This document shows positions 1-9,601 of a stretch of DNA of 55,865 nucleotides, one piece after another (position 1 is the stretch's first letter; every line of letters starts with the position of its first letter). The position numbers were made by a program, and so were the translations under genes. The notes beneath the pieces are model-generated. The model did not search any database. It was not told the DNA's origin and saw only the letters and a list, made by a program, of their open reading frames with translations. Origin of the DNA: Anaerolineaceae bacterium (GTDB lineage: Bacteria; Chloroflexota; Anaerolineae; Anaerolineales; Anaerolineaceae); assembly GCA_017417055.1 (NCBI GenBank), contig JAFPZX010000029.1, forward strand, positions 1 to 55,865, given 5' to 3'.

Positions 1-125
1 ACCTGACTTGGGTTCTGAAAAAGGCACCATATCTCAATATGTCTACACCATCTGACGTTGATACCCTTCTTCCCGCCAATGCTTCGGCAGATTGCCGTTC
101 TGGAAATGTCCCTGCATAGCGTCCG

Positions 126-425
126 CTATTTGACGCTTACACAGATTCCATATCCATGTGACACAACCGCATGAATGAAGTCTTCATCAAAGCCTTCCTC
201 CCGAAGGATCCGCGGCGCGTGATCCAGGTGTTCATCCGGATACAGTTCAAAATCGATATCATGGAGCATTCCCAGAATTCCCCATTCGTCTGCATTTTCG
301 TTATAAAGCCGTGCGAAATGACGCATAGCGCCTTCAACCATCAGAACATGGCGCTGCAGATGGTCAGTGGTTACATATTTTGTGAGAACCTTCCAGGCTT
401 CTTCTCTTGATGGTAAATGATTCAT
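126..425 (-). CDS. HD-domain hydrolase, C-terminally truncated
   Basis: This 99-residue protein matches the N-terminal half of the small HD/HDIG hydrolase family, which usually runs to about 180-190 residues. The metal-binding HD doublet is in GMLHDIDFELYP (about residues 52-63), and a second histidine motif is in HAVVSHGYGICV near the end. The frame then stops, where family members continue with a helical C-terminal half. The 125 bases beyond the stop, read in all three minus frames, do not restore a recognisable tail, so this looks like a real 3' truncation, not a simple frameshift. It lies 14 bases downstream of the secreted-protein gene on the same strand. It is probably non-functional or a minimal HD domain; the substrate is unknown. 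Confidence 0.55.
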   Translation of the reverse strand: MNHLPSREEAWKVLTKYVTTDHLQRHVLMVEGAMRHFARLYNENADEWGILGMLHDIDFELYPDEHLDHAPRILREEGFDEDFIHAVVSHGYGICVSVK

Positions 426-439
426 AAAGCCTCACTTTT

Positions 440-2116
440 TTAATTCAAACTCATCATGATTGTTAATAGCTGTACAAAGATTGTTGATGCAAGCGTATCA
501 TAATCCTGTTCGCTCATCTGCGAAGCCGGAATGGCTTCGGATTCAGAAACAACCAATTCGGGTTCAACCATATTCCTTTCAGAAGTCAGACCAACGGAAA
601 ACATTTGATTCCCCTTTGAGATATGATCATATGTCACCTGAGTTGTTGTATCATACGCCCCGAATTCGTTTGGAATATCCGTCTTGAAAACCGTACCGGA
701 GCCATTTTCATCATTCACTGAAAATTGAAAATCCGAATCAGAGACGCGGGCCATTGTCGATGCCAGATAATAATCTGTTGACTGTACATATTCAAATTCC
801 ATTTCATTGTCTGCAATGTCATAAATACCGAAATTGATTGTTTTTGTACCGGAATCTTCTCCATCAGGCGTATCAACAGACAAAAGACGGAATAATGGCA
901 CTCTCTGGTTTTGGTCTGTGCCATCAATTGCAACTTCGGTGACGGATCCGGAGATTCCCTTTGTACTGTGCCATGAAATGATCATGGTTGTATGCTGACC
1001 AGCAGCGGTGTTCTCTCTGGAAATCTCAACAGTCGTCAGAACAGGCATCCCCTGTTCATCATTTTCGATATTTACAGTAATGACTGCATTTTGGAAGTCT
1101 GCCATAAAGGATTGTTTGATTTCGGGGAGCAGTTCGTTGACGTAATCGAATCCCTCCGCCTCAGCAAGTTCGGGGTTGGATTTTATCAAACCTGAACGAA
1201 TCTGTTGATTCAGCATGGCGGTAAATTCCGGATTGTCCGCAAAAAACTGAGGCAGGCAGTCTAAGAGCTTTTCGATGTCCTGTCCCATAAACACGGCGGA
1301 AAGTGCGGATACAGGAAGCTGGAAAGCGGGCAGTTCGGTCATTTCCGGCCAGACATATTTCCGGCTCCAGCGCGGAACGTCCGTGTACATATATTCGTTC
1401 CGAGTCTCAGGTTTTGTTTCTTTAAATCTTGTTAAAAATTCCATCAGAACAGGAGCAAAAGCGTTTGCATTAAGGTTTTTGCCAAAAGTTTCCATGGAAT
1501 TGGAAGTAATGATAGAACTATTGCTGCTATCACGGAAAGCCCGGATCATTGCATAAACGCTTTCAATATCCGGAAGATCGGAAGAACCTGTATCCGAAAT
1601 AGATTCCAGCAGTTTATACAACGATGCAGTCAGCTTTTCCTCAAATTGATCTTCCGGGTTTATCATATATGTCTGATCACCCAGAAAATTGCTGCTGATG
1701 TAATAAGGAGTTGTCAGCTGACCGTTGTAAGATAAGAGTTCTTTCTCCGCCAGATTGATTGAAAAAGACTGCATCGGAGCATCACCGGTTTGAGAACTCT
1801 CGGTGAGTTCAAGCCCGTTGATGAACTGCAGCAGTGACTGTGTATTTTCGTCTATCTCTCCAAAGATCTGCAGAGAATCAACTGTGAGTTTGTTTTCCGT
1901 ACGATATTCCCCGTTATTATTCAAAATGGGAATGTTCAAATTGATAGTTTCCTCGCTTGTCGAAAGAAAATCTTCATTGGTTAGAACCTCCAGGACGGAT
2001 TTTCCTTCTTCCTGACCAGCCTCTATACGGTCCCATACCGACTGGAAGGCAAATGTGTTGGAAACTGCACATAGAATAAATAATGCCATAAATAAAACAA
2101 TGTGTAATTTTTTCAT
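440..2116 (-). CDS. secreted protein of unknown function
   Basis: A 558-residue protein with a classical signal peptide: basic start MKKLH, a hydrophobic core, and a likely cleavage site after NTFAF near residue 24. No transmembrane segment follows, so it is probably exported and released or wall-associated. The body is rich in Ser, Thr, Asn, Glu and Asp and reads as largely beta-structured in its second half. I recognise no catalytic motif or family. The start is well supported by an AAGGAGG ribosome site (minus strand, about 2124-2130) seven bases upstream of the ATG. It lies downstream of gyrB but is separated from it by a strong terminator, so it is a separate unit, possibly shared with the truncated HD gene. 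Confidence 0.75.
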   Translation of the reverse strand: MKKLHIVLFMALFILCAVSNTFAFQSVWDRIEAGQEEGKSVLEVLTNEDFLSTSEETINLNIPILNNNGEYRTENKLTVDSLQIFGEIDENTQSLLQFINGLELTESSQTGDAPMQSFSINLAEKELLSYNGQLTTPYYISSNFLGDQTYMINPEDQFEEKLTASLYKLLESISDTGSSDLPDIESVYAMIRAFRDSSNSSIITSNSMETFGKNLNANAFAPVLMEFLTRFKETKPETRNEYMYTDVPRWSRKYVWPEMTELPAFQLPVSALSAVFMGQDIEKLLDCLPQFFADNPEFTAMLNQQIRSGLIKSNPELAEAEGFDYVNELLPEIKQSFMADFQNAVITVNIENDEQGMPVLTTVEISRENTAAGQHTTMIISWHSTKGISGSVTEVAIDGTDQNQRVPLFRLLSVDTPDGEDSGTKTINFGIYDIADNEMEFEYVQSTDYYLASTMARVSDSDFQFSVNDENGSGTVFKTDIPNEFGAYDTTTQVTYDHISKGNQMFSVGLTSERNMVEPELVVSESEAIPASQMSEQDYDTLASTIFVQLLTIMMSLN

Positions 2117-2193
2117 TACTGATCCTCCTTGTAAATATCAACCGATAAACAAAGTTTACCTGATTTTCAATGCTTAATCAAGTAAGAAAAATA

Positions 2194-2226
2194 TAAAAAA
2201 AACCGGGACTGTATCACAGCCCCGGC
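2194..2226 (-). terminator. rho-independent terminator of the gyrB operon
   Basis: On the minus strand, just after the gyrB stop, a ten-pair GC-rich stem (arms 2203-2212 and 2216-2225, one mismatch, ATC loop) is followed by a run of eight U residues. This is a textbook intrinsic terminator closing the operon that ends with gyrB. Confidence 0.85.
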
Positions 2227-2233
2227 AGAAAAA

Positions 2234-4171
2234 TCAAACGTCCAGATTGCGGACCTCAGCTGCGTGTGTCTGAATAAAGCGGCTGCGCGGAGGAACCTCC
2301 GACCCCATCAGCATGGTGAAGGTCTTGTCCGCGGCCATCGAGTCCGCCAGATGGACCTGCAGCAGCGTGCGGCGGTCCGGATCCATAGTTGTTTCCCAAA
2401 GCTGTTCTGGATTCATTTCACCCAAACCTTTGTACCGCTGGATGTTCGCCTTTTCGGCTGCGGCGGTCCCCAGTTTTTTGAGCACCTCATCCCGTTCATC
2501 ATCACTGTAAGCGTAATTGACCTTTTTCCCGGACTGGATCTTATAAAGCGGCGGCTGTGCAATGTAAACATGTCCGCCGGTGATCAATTCCGGCATATAG
2601 CGGAAGAAGAAGGTTAAAAGCAGTGTGCGGATATGGGAACCGTCAACATCAGCATCGGTCATGATGATGATGCGGTCGTAGCGCAGGTTTTTGAGGTTGA
2701 AGTTTTCGTTGATACCCGTTCCGATTGCGGAAATCATCGCCTTGACTTCATTGTTGGCGAAAATCTTGTCGGCACTGGCACGTTCCGTGTTGAGAATTTT
2801 ACCGCGGAGCGGCAGAATTGCCTGGAAGGAACGGTCACGCCCCTGTTTCGCGGATCCGCCTGCAGAATCACCTTCGACGATATACAGCTCAGCCTTGCTG
2901 GGGTCCCGCCCGGAGCAGTCTGCCAGTTTCCCCGGCAGCGTCATGCTTTCGAGTACGGACTTGCGGAAAACCAGATCACGGGCATGCTGAGCGGCGTCAC
3001 GAGCGCGGGCAGAAGTCTGACAGCGCTGTACGATAGCTTTTCCTGCGCTCGGGTTGTTTTCCAGAAATTCCTTGAAGCATTCTCCGACGACCTGCTGCAC
3101 ATAAGTGGCAACTTCCGTGTTCATCAGTTTCACTTTGGTCTGGCTTTCAAACTGCGGATCGGGATGCTTGATGGAAACAATGGCAGTGATTCCCTCACGG
3201 GTGTCGTCCCCGGAAAAGTTCTTGTCATTTTCCTTTAGCATGTTCGCTTTGTGCGCGTAGTCATTGATCACACGCGTAACGGCTGTGCGCAGCCCGGTCA
3301 TATGGGTACCGCCATCGATGGTGTTGATGGTGTTGGCAAAGGAATAAACCGTTTCATTATAAGCATCGGTGTACTGAATTGCTACTTCAATACCTACGTT
3401 GTCGATTTCTTTTTCGCCATAGACTACGTTGTGGAGCGGTTTGCGTCCCTGATTCAGATAATGGACAAAGGACGTGATCCCGCCGTCAAAATAGAAGGTG
3501 ATTTCCTTCCCGCTGCGTTCATCGACCAGGTGGATCATGGTCTTCCGTGTCACGAATGCCATTTCGCGGAAGCGATTGACCAGAGTATTGTAATTCAGCC
3601 CGTCCGTTTCTTCTTTGAAAATAGTGGGATCAAAGCGGAACGTGATTTCGGTTCCGGTTTTTTCCTTCGGACAGTCGCCAATCACTTTCACGCGTTCGTC
3701 GGGATGGCCCTGATGATATCGCTGGAAATAGATTTTTCCGTCACGATACACCCGGGCTTCCATCCATTCGGAAAGCGCGTTGACAGCGGAGGAACCGACG
3801 CCATGCAGACCGCCGGATACCTTGTATCCGCCGCCGCCGAATTTACCACCGGCATGCAGCGTGGTGAGCACAACTTCCAACGCGGAAATTTTCTTGGTGG
3901 GGTGAATATCGACCGGAATACCGCGGCCGTTATCCGCGACAGTGACGCTTTGATCTTCATGGATTGTGACTTCAATATCCGTGCAGTATCCCGCAAGTGC
4001 TTCATCAATTGCGTTGTCGACGACTTCATAAACCAGATGATGGAGAGCTTTGGAGTCGGTACCGCCCACATACATGCCGGGACGGCGCCGGACGGCTTCA
4101 AGACCTTCCAGAACCTGGATCTTACTGGCGTCGTAATTGGTGTTTACATTGGTCAAATTATCTTCACTCAT
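2234..4171 (-). CDS. gyrB: DNA gyrase subunit B
   Basis: ATPase subunit of type IIA topoisomerase, which introduces negative supercoils with GyrA. The 645-residue length is that of the short GyrB form without the proteobacterial insert. The GHKL ATPase shows [10 protein letters not shown] (about residues 49-58, catalytic Glu and Mg-binding Asn), DNGRGIPV and the lid [14 protein letters not shown]. The TOPRIM domain shows [15 protein letters not shown] and the metal-binding DADVDGSHI, and the C-terminal [14 protein letters not shown] is the GyrA-interaction signature. Its start overlaps the end of the upstream membrane-protein gene by eight bases, suggesting translational coupling. gyrA is not in the window. 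ParE is the main alternative, but the motifs fit GyrB better. Confidence 0.95.
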   Translation of the reverse strand: MSEDNLTNVNTNYDASKIQVLEGLEAVRRRPGMYVGGTDSKALHHLVYEVVDNAIDEALAGYCTDIEVTIHEDQSVTVADNGRGIPVDIHPTKKISALEVVLTTLHAGGKFGGGGYKVSGGLHGVGSSAVNALSEWMEARVYRDGKIYFQRYHQGHPDERVKVIGDCPKEKTGTEITFRFDPTIFKEETDGLNYNTLVNRFREMAFVTRKTMIHLVDERSGKEITFYFDGGITSFVHYLNQGRKPLHNVVYGEKEIDNVGIEVAIQYTDAYNETVYSFANTINTIDGGTHMTGLRTAVTRVINDYAHKANMLKENDKNFSGDDTREGITAIVSIKHPDPQFESQTKVKLMNTEVATYVQQVVGECFKEFLENNPSAGKAIVQRCQTSARARDAAQHARDLVFRKSVLESMTLPGKLADCSGRDPSKAELYIVEGDSAGGSAKQGRDRSFQAILPLRGKILNTERASADKIFANNEVKAMISAIGTGINENFNLKNLRYDRIIIMTDADVDGSHIRTLLLTFFFRYMPELITGGHVYIAQPPLYKIQSGKKVNYAYSDDERDEVLKKLGTAAAEKANIQRYKGLGEMNPEQLWETTMDPDRRTLLQVHLADSMAADKTFTMLMGSEVPPRSRFIQTHAAEVRNLDV

Positions 4172-5195
4172 GGGTTTCTGGTTCCTTTTTTATTATTTGT
4201 CTTATGCGGAGATTGGCCTTTCTCCATTCAAGAAAACTCCGGTTTTCTTTCTGCCACTTGTCAAGTTCCCGGAACAGGATAAACGACGAAACAAGCAATG
4301 CGGTCGAAACAAATGCATGTCCGAAGATACTGACAAGAATCAGCCAGGAGGATTGATTCGGAATGGTCCAGATCATATCCAGCCCGAGCGATAATACAAG
4401 AGAAAATAGAATAAAACGTATGGTCAGCATTCCGCTCCAGGATGCCAGCTGAAAGCTTTCCTTGACGGCATGCGGAAAGTCAAGATCATGCACAAAAATT
4501 CCGTGCGGTATGTAAAACAGAGGAATGACGATCCAGCAAGCCAGGATAATCAGGATCAGCATGAAAATCTGATAAATAAGCGGCGACGTCATAAAAGCGA
4601 ATGTCGTAAGGCAGGCATAGGGGACGGAAAGCAGGACAATCAATATGACAAGCGCGGCATAAAGCAGAATAACGTTCACTGCCTGCATTACGAATGTTTT
4701 GATGTTGAACTTTTTATTCCCGACAGCCAAAGCGGCAAGAGCGTAATAAATTGTTCCGAGCAGCACACCGATGATGATAAATGCAATGACGAGCGGGATG
4801 ATCTGCAATGCGGAGTTCATCTGGATTTCAGCGGATTTCCCCAGTGGCGTGGATGCGGAAGATGACCCCAGAATCACGCTGATGCCGATCGGATAGGTTT
4901 GCAGAAATCCAAACAAATTCACAGATTCCAATGCGCTTACCAGAACGGCAATAGCTGTTTCCAGCTGACGGGACCCTGAATTCCCGGCGGCAGTCATCAG
5001 TTGGCTGAAGGCGGTCTCAAGATAAGGCTGTACATATTCGTTAATGCGCAGCTTTGGGCCGAACAGCAGAAATAAATCTAAGAGCACGGGAAATGCCAAC
5101 AGATAAACCTTACTTGCCGTAAGGTTGCAGCCTTCCCCCAGGATCTTGATAATACCCGGAAGTGGTGTGGTAGAGGGAATTTCACGATTTTCCAT
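4164..5195 (-). CDS. polytopic membrane protein of unknown function
   Basis: A 343-residue integral membrane protein with about five to six hydrophobic segments (roughly residues 30-46, 133-157, 168-195, 205-232, 258-275 and 284-306) and a basic, charged C-terminal tail ending KKEPETHE. A soluble loop of about 85 residues lies between the first and second segments. I recognise no catalytic motif. It sits between plsY and gyrB with short gaps and overlaps gyrB by eight bases, so it is co-transcribed. Synteny with gyrB does not by itself suggest a function. Confidence 0.75.
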   Translation of the reverse strand: MENREIPSTTPLPGIIKILGEGCNLTASKVYLLAFPVLLDLFLLFGPKLRINEYVQPYLETAFSQLMTAAGNSGSRQLETAIAVLVSALESVNLFGFLQTYPIGISVILGSSSASTPLGKSAEIQMNSALQIIPLVIAFIIIGVLLGTIYYALAALAVGNKKFNIKTFVMQAVNVILLYAALVILIVLLSVPYACLTTFAFMTSPLIYQIFMLILIILACWIVIPLFYIPHGIFVHDLDFPHAVKESFQLASWSGMLTIRFILFSLVLSLGLDMIWTIPNQSSWLILVSIFGHAFVSTALLVSSFILFRELDKWQKENRSFLEWRKANLRIRQIIKKEPETHE

Positions 5196-5215
5196 AACCC
5201 TTAAATTATACCATT

Positions 5216-5914
5216 TTACGCCGGGTTTTCCTTGGATTTGTTATTCTCGCGATCTTCTTTCCGCCAGCGGATCCGCAGTTTTGACTTTCGCTCATCCCCT
5301 CTGCGCAGCCGTTTGAAGTTTGGCTGCAGCGAGATCAGAACCAGTAATTCCGCACCGACAGCAAACAGCAGATACCACCAGGAACATTTCCCCATAATCG
5401 CTCCGATGAGGAACCCAATGAAACCGAAAATATTGAAACAGGCGACGGTAACGGAGGCATAACCGGTGAAGAGATAGATGAGCAGGCAAGGCAGAGGCAT
5501 GGCAAACCAGAATCCACGCCATAACGCAACAGCTGCTCCGGCTGAGGTCAGCCCGCCGGCTCCGCCGCGGAAATAATATTTTCCGTCTCTGCGTTTTTCA
5601 ATGAGGAATATGGAATAAATATGTCCGAGCACCGCTAAAATTCCGCCGATGGAAGTCAGCCATGGCTCCGGTTCGGGAACAAACAACGGCGCCATTTTTA
5701 CTGCGGCATAGCCTTTCAATACGTCCAACACCGCGGTGACGATCGCCCAAAACGTTCCTGCGACACGCATGACGTTGGACATGCCCATTCGTCCGGACCC
5801 GATATAGCGGATATCTTTATTCTTCAAAACCTTGACAATGATCCATCCGAAAGGGATAGCTCCGACAAGATAAGCAGCGACCCAATATAGAAAATGATTG
5901 ATTGTAAAATTCAT
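5216..5914 (-). CDS. plsY: PlsY-family acyl-phosphate glycerol-3-phosphate acyltransferase homologue, divergent motifs
   Basis: PlsY transfers the acyl group from acyl-phosphate to glycerol 3-phosphate at the membrane, the first step of phospholipid synthesis. The 232 residues have the family's hydrophobic layout and the three conserved loops in order: GSGRMGMSNVMR (family form GSGNxGATNxxR), LGHIYSIF (GHxFPVF) and FRGGAGGLTSAG (GGKGVAT). Motif 1 keeps the Gly-Ser start and final Arg but has Arg-Met where Asn-x is usual. Motif 3 has Ala where Lys is usual. It may be a specialised or altered-activity paralogue; a second canonical PlsY could exist elsewhere. The C-terminal 35 residues are unusually charged and probably cytoplasmic. 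Confidence 0.75.
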   Translation of the reverse strand: MNFTINHFLYWVAAYLVGAIPFGWIIVKVLKNKDIRYIGSGRMGMSNVMRVAGTFWAIVTAVLDVLKGYAAVKMAPLFVPEPEPWLTSIGGILAVLGHIYSIFLIEKRRDGKYYFRGGAGGLTSAGAAVALWRGFWFAMPLPCLLIYLFTGYASVTVACFNIFGFIGFLIGAIMGKCSWWYLLFAVGAELLVLISLQPNFKRLRRGDERKSKLRIRWRKEDRENNKSKENPA

Positions 5915-5927
5915 GTTTCACCTCTGT

Positions 5928-6746
5928 TTATAAGCGGATCAGCGAATAAACCAGGATGAGAAGCACCGGAATTCCTGCCGGCAAAATCCGGCGGATGATG
6001 CTCATGACCGGTTCGTCCCGATCCGCGCCGATTATCAGATTCGTTATTATATAATACCAGAGAAATATAAGAGAACCGTAAGAAACGATATTCACCGGCC
6101 AGTAATGCAGACCGGTATCCGCACAGCAGATGATAAAAGCGGTAACGCAGCCGAGCATCGGAAGACTGCTGCCGATGATGTGAAATGCGTATATTTTCAG
6201 ACTGACGCCCAGACACAGGATAAACATTGCGGGAAGCGTGATGATAAGCCGGGAGACATTGGCCCGCAGCGCAATGGCGAACAGCAGAAACACGGCATAA
6301 CACAGGCTGTCCAGCACAATAATGGATGCGGGCCGGTAGGAAGAATCGGGATCACAGGATATGTATTCAAAGCGCAGTACCAGAAAATGCAGTGCGGAAC
6401 TGACGAACAAAAGCCCCCATCCCGTCAAACCATTGTTCATGTTTCGGAGTGTAAACCCGATCGTAAGGGTAACGGTGAAAGGGAGAAACAAATGAATAAT
6501 GATTTGGTCGCGTGGAATTTGCATCTGCGTGTGAAGCGCATGATACATTCCCAAAACACTTACGACCGCGGCCAGAGGAATGAGCAGCTCCATGGCGTTT
6601 ACACCCAGCCCCAGTGAAAACCCAAAAAGGTTAAAATGGAAGCGGAACAATTCCCGGTCCGTCAGCGAGGCCAGTAAAAAGATGACCGTGACGATTCCCG
6701 TGAGTGTGATAAAGTAATGCGCTCCTTTTTTGCTCTCCATACGCAT
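5928..6746 (-). CDS. multi-pass membrane protein of unknown function
   Basis: A 272-residue, almost entirely hydrophobic protein with seven or eight likely membrane helices separated by very short loops, starting after a basic tail MRMESKKG. It is the first gene of the minus-strand run that continues through plsY (13-base gap), the next membrane protein and gyrB. No motif with catalytic residues stands out. A second in-frame ATG two codons in could also be the start. Confidence 0.7.
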   Translation of the reverse strand: MRMESKKGAHYFITLTGIVTVIFLLASLTDRELFRFHFNLFGFSLGLGVNAMELLIPLAAVVSVLGMYHALHTQMQIPRDQIIIHLFLPFTVTLTIGFTLRNMNNGLTGWGLLFVSSALHFLVLRFEYISCDPDSSYRPASIIVLDSLCYAVFLLFAIALRANVSRLIITLPAMFILCLGVSLKIYAFHIIGSSLPMLGCVTAFIICCADTGLHYWPVNIVSYGSLIFLWYYIITNLIIGADRDEPVMSIIRRILPAGIPVLLILVYSLIRL

Positions 6747-6867
6747 TTATTATAATTCCTTTTCGGTGAATAGGTTTCAGGTGTCAGGAGTTAGGAGTGG
6801 TCAGATTTAAGAGTGAAGTGTGAAGAGTGAAGGTAATTGTGTTGCACGGAACAATAAGCGTTTTTCT

Positions 6868-6963
6868 TCAGGAAACCACTGATTAATTAAGATTCGGGGA
6901 CAGTTCCTCTTTGGGAGAACTGTCCCCGTCCGTCCTAAATCTCAAATAATCTGTGTTTCCTTA
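6868..6963. repeat. TIR repeat family 1, copy A
   Basis: About 96 bases with imperfect terminal inverted repeats (left GGAAACCACTGATTAATT, right ending CTGTGTTTCCTTAG). The core is a hairpin of GGGGACAGTTC and GAACTGTCCCC arms (about 6897-6928). The right end supplies the TAA stop codon of the secreted-protein gene at 6961. The 110 bases between this repeat and the start of the gene at 6746 hold only degenerate GTGTCAGGAGTTAGGAGTGG-like sequence and no gene. Confidence 0.7.
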
Positions 6964-7590
6964 GAAAGTAAAAAGAAATGTATCGGTCCATGTGCAGCGG
7001 TTGCCGAATTTCCAGTTGGAGCCGGAAAGAACTGCGGGACCGACGCTTGTCCCATACTTGTAGATACCATGCCGGTCCATAATCGGTTTCCCGTCTATAT
7101 AAACATAAACATCCATATCATTTACTACCAGCGTGAAATCAGCAGTACCCTGAACTGAATAAAGGCCGTAATAATTATTGCCATATTGTATGTTTCCGGT
7201 TTGGTTCACCCCCGAAACATAAACAGTACCATCCATCCTGATTGAAGCCATGAGATGATAATTTTTCACCGGATCAGCGCCGAAGATAAAACCGCAGCCT
7301 GCCTGGGCTGAATTCGGATGGTCATTTCCGGATTCCCATGATACTTTGGACGAAAGCACAAAATTGTCTGCCTCAGTTACCGGAAACCAGGAATAATTTC
7401 CTATTGAAGCCAGTTCATCGCTGAATTCACTGAATTTTATGATGCTGCCGGACTTTTCGGGAATTCGTCCTTCTGAGCGAAGCTGCGCCAGTAAATCCTG
7501 AAAACTACTTTCGCTGTCTGCCAAAACAGTCCCAAATGAAGTAAATATCAGCAGACAGAAAAAAACAAAAATGGAAAGCTTCCTGTACAT
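6961..7590 (-). CDS. secreted LamG/concanavalin-like protein
   Basis: A 209-residue exported protein. The signal peptide spans about residues 1-24 (MYRKLSIFVFF then a hydrophobic core, cleavage near VLA-DS). The remainder resembles the jelly-roll fold of LamG or 3-keto-disaccharide-hydrolase-like domains: SWFPVTEADNFVLSSKVSWE, then GCGFIFGADPVKNYH, FTLVVNDMDVYVYIDGKPI and a C-terminal strand. These proteins usually bind glycans; no catalytic residues can be assigned. The last residues FLFTF run directly into a stop codon lying in the end of repeat copy A, so the natural C-terminus may have been trimmed or extended by that repeat. The gene is 18 bases downstream of rfbA. Confidence 0.65.
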   Translation of the reverse strand: MYRKLSIFVFFCLLIFTSFGTVLADSESSFQDLLAQLRSEGRIPEKSGSIIKFSEFSDELASIGNYSWFPVTEADNFVLSSKVSWESGNDHPNSAQAGCGFIFGADPVKNYHLMASIRMDGTVYVSGVNQTGNIQYGNNYYGLYSVQGTADFTLVVNDMDVYVYIDGKPIMDRHGIYKYGTSVGPAVLSGSNWKFGNRCTWTDTFLFTF

Positions 7591-7608
7591 AATTCCTCCC
7601 GAACTCTT

Positions 7609-8514
7609 TTATGAAATAACTTTTCCTTCCAAAACTGCTCTCAGATGTTCTCCGTAGGGGCTTTTCCCGTATTTCAGTGCGCTTTCTTCCAGTTGTTTGT
7701 CGTCGATCCAATTCAGACGATAGGCAATTTCTTCAGGAGCGGAAATCGTCATACCCTGATATTGTTCGATCATACACACAAAATTCGTAGCCCGGCGCAG
7801 GGAGTCTACAGTTCCGGCATCCATCCAGGTGAAACCGCGGCCTAATAATTGCGCCTGAAGTTTTCCCTGTTTCAGATACATATCATTCAGCGTGGTAATT
7901 TCCAATTCTCCGCGCGCGCTTGGCTTCACCTTTTCCGCCATTTCACTGACGCCCTTTGGATAAAAATACAAACCAACAATAGCGTAATTGGATTTGGGAT
8001 GCGCCGGTTTTTCTTCTACGGAAACAACTTCATAACTCTCTTCAAAACCATCAGTTTTCCGATTGAATTCCATAATGCCGAAGCGTTCCGGATCTTCTAC
8101 GTAATATCCGAAAATGGAAGCCATACCATTCTCGGTGGTTTTGGCTGCCGCGGCAAGTTTCCGTCCAAGACCGTTTCCATAAAAGATATTATCTCCCAAA
8201 ACCATCGCACAGCTGTCATCACCAATAAAATTTTTCCCGAGCGTAAAGGCCTGTGCCAATCCTTCCGGGCGGTCCTGTACCTTGTATGACAGTTTGATGC
8301 CAAATTGACTGCCGTCTCCGAGCAATTTGATGATGTTCGGTGTGTCTTCTTTGGTGCTGATGATCAAAATATCCCTGATTCTTGCCAGCATCAGCGTGGA
8401 AAGCGGATAATAAATCATCGGTTTATTGTAAACAGGCAGCAGCTGTTTTGATGTTACCATAGTCAATGGATAAAGTCTGGTCCCGGCTCCCCCGGCGAGT
8501 ACGATTCCCTTCAT
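7609..8514 (-). CDS. rfbA: glucose-1-phosphate thymidylyltransferase
   Basis: RfbA/RmlA makes dTDP-glucose from glucose 1-phosphate and dTTP, the entry to dTDP-rhamnose and other deoxysugars for cell-surface polysaccharides. The 301-residue length is typical of the short RmlA class. The nucleotide-binding motif GIVLAGGAGTRLYPLT is at residues 3-18, with SKQLLPVYNKPMIYYPL at about 22-38. ALVLGDNIFYG-type metal-binding sequence appears as MVLGDNIFYG, with later SVEEKPAHPKSNYA and GFTWMDAGT. The usual partners rfbB, rfbC and rfbD are not adjacent here, so the pathway must be completed elsewhere. Confidence 0.93.
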   Translation of the reverse strand: MKGIVLAGGAGTRLYPLTMVTSKQLLPVYNKPMIYYPLSTLMLARIRDILIISTKEDTPNIIKLLGDGSQFGIKLSYKVQDRPEGLAQAFTLGKNFIGDDSCAMVLGDNIFYGNGLGRKLAAAAKTTENGMASIFGYYVEDPERFGIMEFNRKTDGFEESYEVVSVEEKPAHPKSNYAIVGLYFYPKGVSEMAEKVKPSARGELEITTLNDMYLKQGKLQAQLLGRGFTWMDAGTVDSLRRATNFVCMIEQYQGMTISAPEEIAYRLNWIDDKQLEESALKYGKSPYGEHLRAVLEGKVIS

Positions 8515-8540
8515 TGCAGCTCCAGTTTTTTTGATATGAG

Positions 8541-8698
8541 AAAACGCTTATTAATAGAGGTTCGGGGACGGTTCTCCCGAGGAATGAGGGAAACTGTGAA
8601 AGACCCTGCTCCGTATGGTACGAGCTGCGCTCGAATTGGATGCGGAGCGGGAGCTACGCCCTCCCGCCTTCACGCGGCTTAATCAGCGTTTCCTTAGG
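8541..8698. repeat. TIR repeat family 1, copy B, in a 378-base gene-free gap
   Basis: The gap 8515-8892 has no gene. This copy starts AAAACGCTTATTAATAGAGG, contains the family core GGTTCGGGGACGGTTCTCCC (about 8559-8578), carries an extra roughly 60-base insert, and ends CTTAATCAGCGTTTCCTTAG. The rest of the gap is AT-rich (8700-8800), followed by the hairpin listed next. Confidence 0.7.
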
Positions 8699-8806
8699 TA
8701 ATTTTCAACATTTTAAACAATACAAATTTTACCAGTAAATTTTCAAAATAAAAATAATTGTAAACATCATTTGAAAACTCACATAGTTTATTTACACTGT
8801 ATCCAC

Positions 8807-8831
8807 GGGACAGGCTCCTTGTGTCTGTCCC
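8807..8831. other. small intergenic hairpin
   Basis: Perfect seven-base arms GGGACAG (8807-8813) and CTGTCCC (8825-8831) around an 11-base loop, without a U-tract on either side. It resembles other GGGACAGGC-type hairpins in the window (for example 24508-24556), so it is more likely a repeat remnant than a terminator. Confidence 0.4.
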
Positions 8832-8892
8832 ACTCTATGAAACGCATGTAGACTATTGTTAACAGCACCTGCAGATCCATAAATAATCAACG

Positions 8893-9534
8893 CTATTGCT
8901 GAGATTCGACGATATTTCTGATATCAAGCAAATCTTTTACAATATACGTTTCTTTTCCGTTTGGTACAGCGTAACTGTCATCCGGAATATAAAAGATGCT
9001 TTTTATGCCGGCATTATTTGCACAGGCAATGTCAAGCGTTCTGTCTCCTACATAAAAAGCATTATTCTTATCTAAACCGTGTTTTTGAATCAGATAGTTG
9101 AGCGCGGCGGGATCAGGTTTTTTGGGAAATCCATCTTTTCCGGTGACAATTTCTTCAAAAAAATCATAAAGCTTCAGGTTTTGCAATACCGCTTTGGTTA
9201 TGGACCCTTTATGCGTAAATACATAATTTGGGATGTTCCGGCTTTGTAAATATGTCAGAATCTCGGACGCATGCCTGACCGGCTTCGTAAGCATTGCCTG
9301 ACTGTTGTTGATTTCTGAGAATCTTTCTTTTACGGGTTCGGAGGGGATGCCTTTTTCTTTCTCGATTTTCGCGAGATAAACACCTAATGAAAAGGTGATG
9401 AGTTCTTTGTTGATTTCTCTCTTGTCCAATTCCAGTCCAAATTCTTTGTATGTCTGATGCAGGCTGGATACGATGATCCCGTAGGAATCCAATAATGTCC
9501 CATCTAAATCCCAGATAAATGCTGAATTTTCCAT
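8893..9534 (-). CDS. HAD-superfamily phosphatase (phosphoglycolate phosphatase-like)
   Basis: A 213-residue HAD hydrolase of the PGP/beta-phosphoglucomutase subfamily. Motif I is FIWDLDGTLLDS (nucleophile Asp10, second Asp12), with an alpha-helical cap inserted after it. Motif II Thr is in YVFTHKGS, motif III Lys and motif IV Asp are in KKPDPAAL and FYVGDRTLDI. These enzymes hydrolyse small phosphomonoesters; the substrate cannot be read from the sequence. The gene ends the minus-strand run esterase, ATP-grasp, HAD, with a 67-base gap holding an inverted repeat. Confidence 0.85.
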   Translation of the reverse strand: MENSAFIWDLDGTLLDSYGIIVSSLHQTYKEFGLELDKREINKELITFSLGVYLAKIEKEKGIPSEPVKERFSEINNSQAMLTKPVRHASEILTYLQSRNIPNYVFTHKGSITKAVLQNLKLYDFFEEIVTGKDGFPKKPDPAALNYLIQKHGLDKNNAFYVGDRTLDIACANNAGIKSIFYIPDDSYAVPNGKETYIVKDLLDIRNIVESQQ

Positions 9535-9563
9535 CCCTCTTTCCCTTACAATTCATATATGCT

Positions 9564-9593
9564 GAGTCAAAAAATGATCGGTTTTGTTGACTC
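9564..9593. repeat. repeat family 2, short copy
   Basis: Arms GAGTCAA (9564-9570) and TTGACTC (9587-9593) with a 16-base spacer, lying between the ATP-grasp stop and the HAD start. It shares the GAGTCAA/TTGACTC ends with copies near 41444, 47203 and 53597. It could also serve as a weak attenuating hairpin. Confidence 0.45.
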
Positions 9594-9601
9594 TTTGATC
9601 G

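Noticed and set aside
3251-4282. A 343-codon open frame on the plus strand opposite gyrB
   Set aside because: It lies fully antisense to the strongly conserved gyrB and its residues follow gyrB codon structure; no ribosome site or family match.
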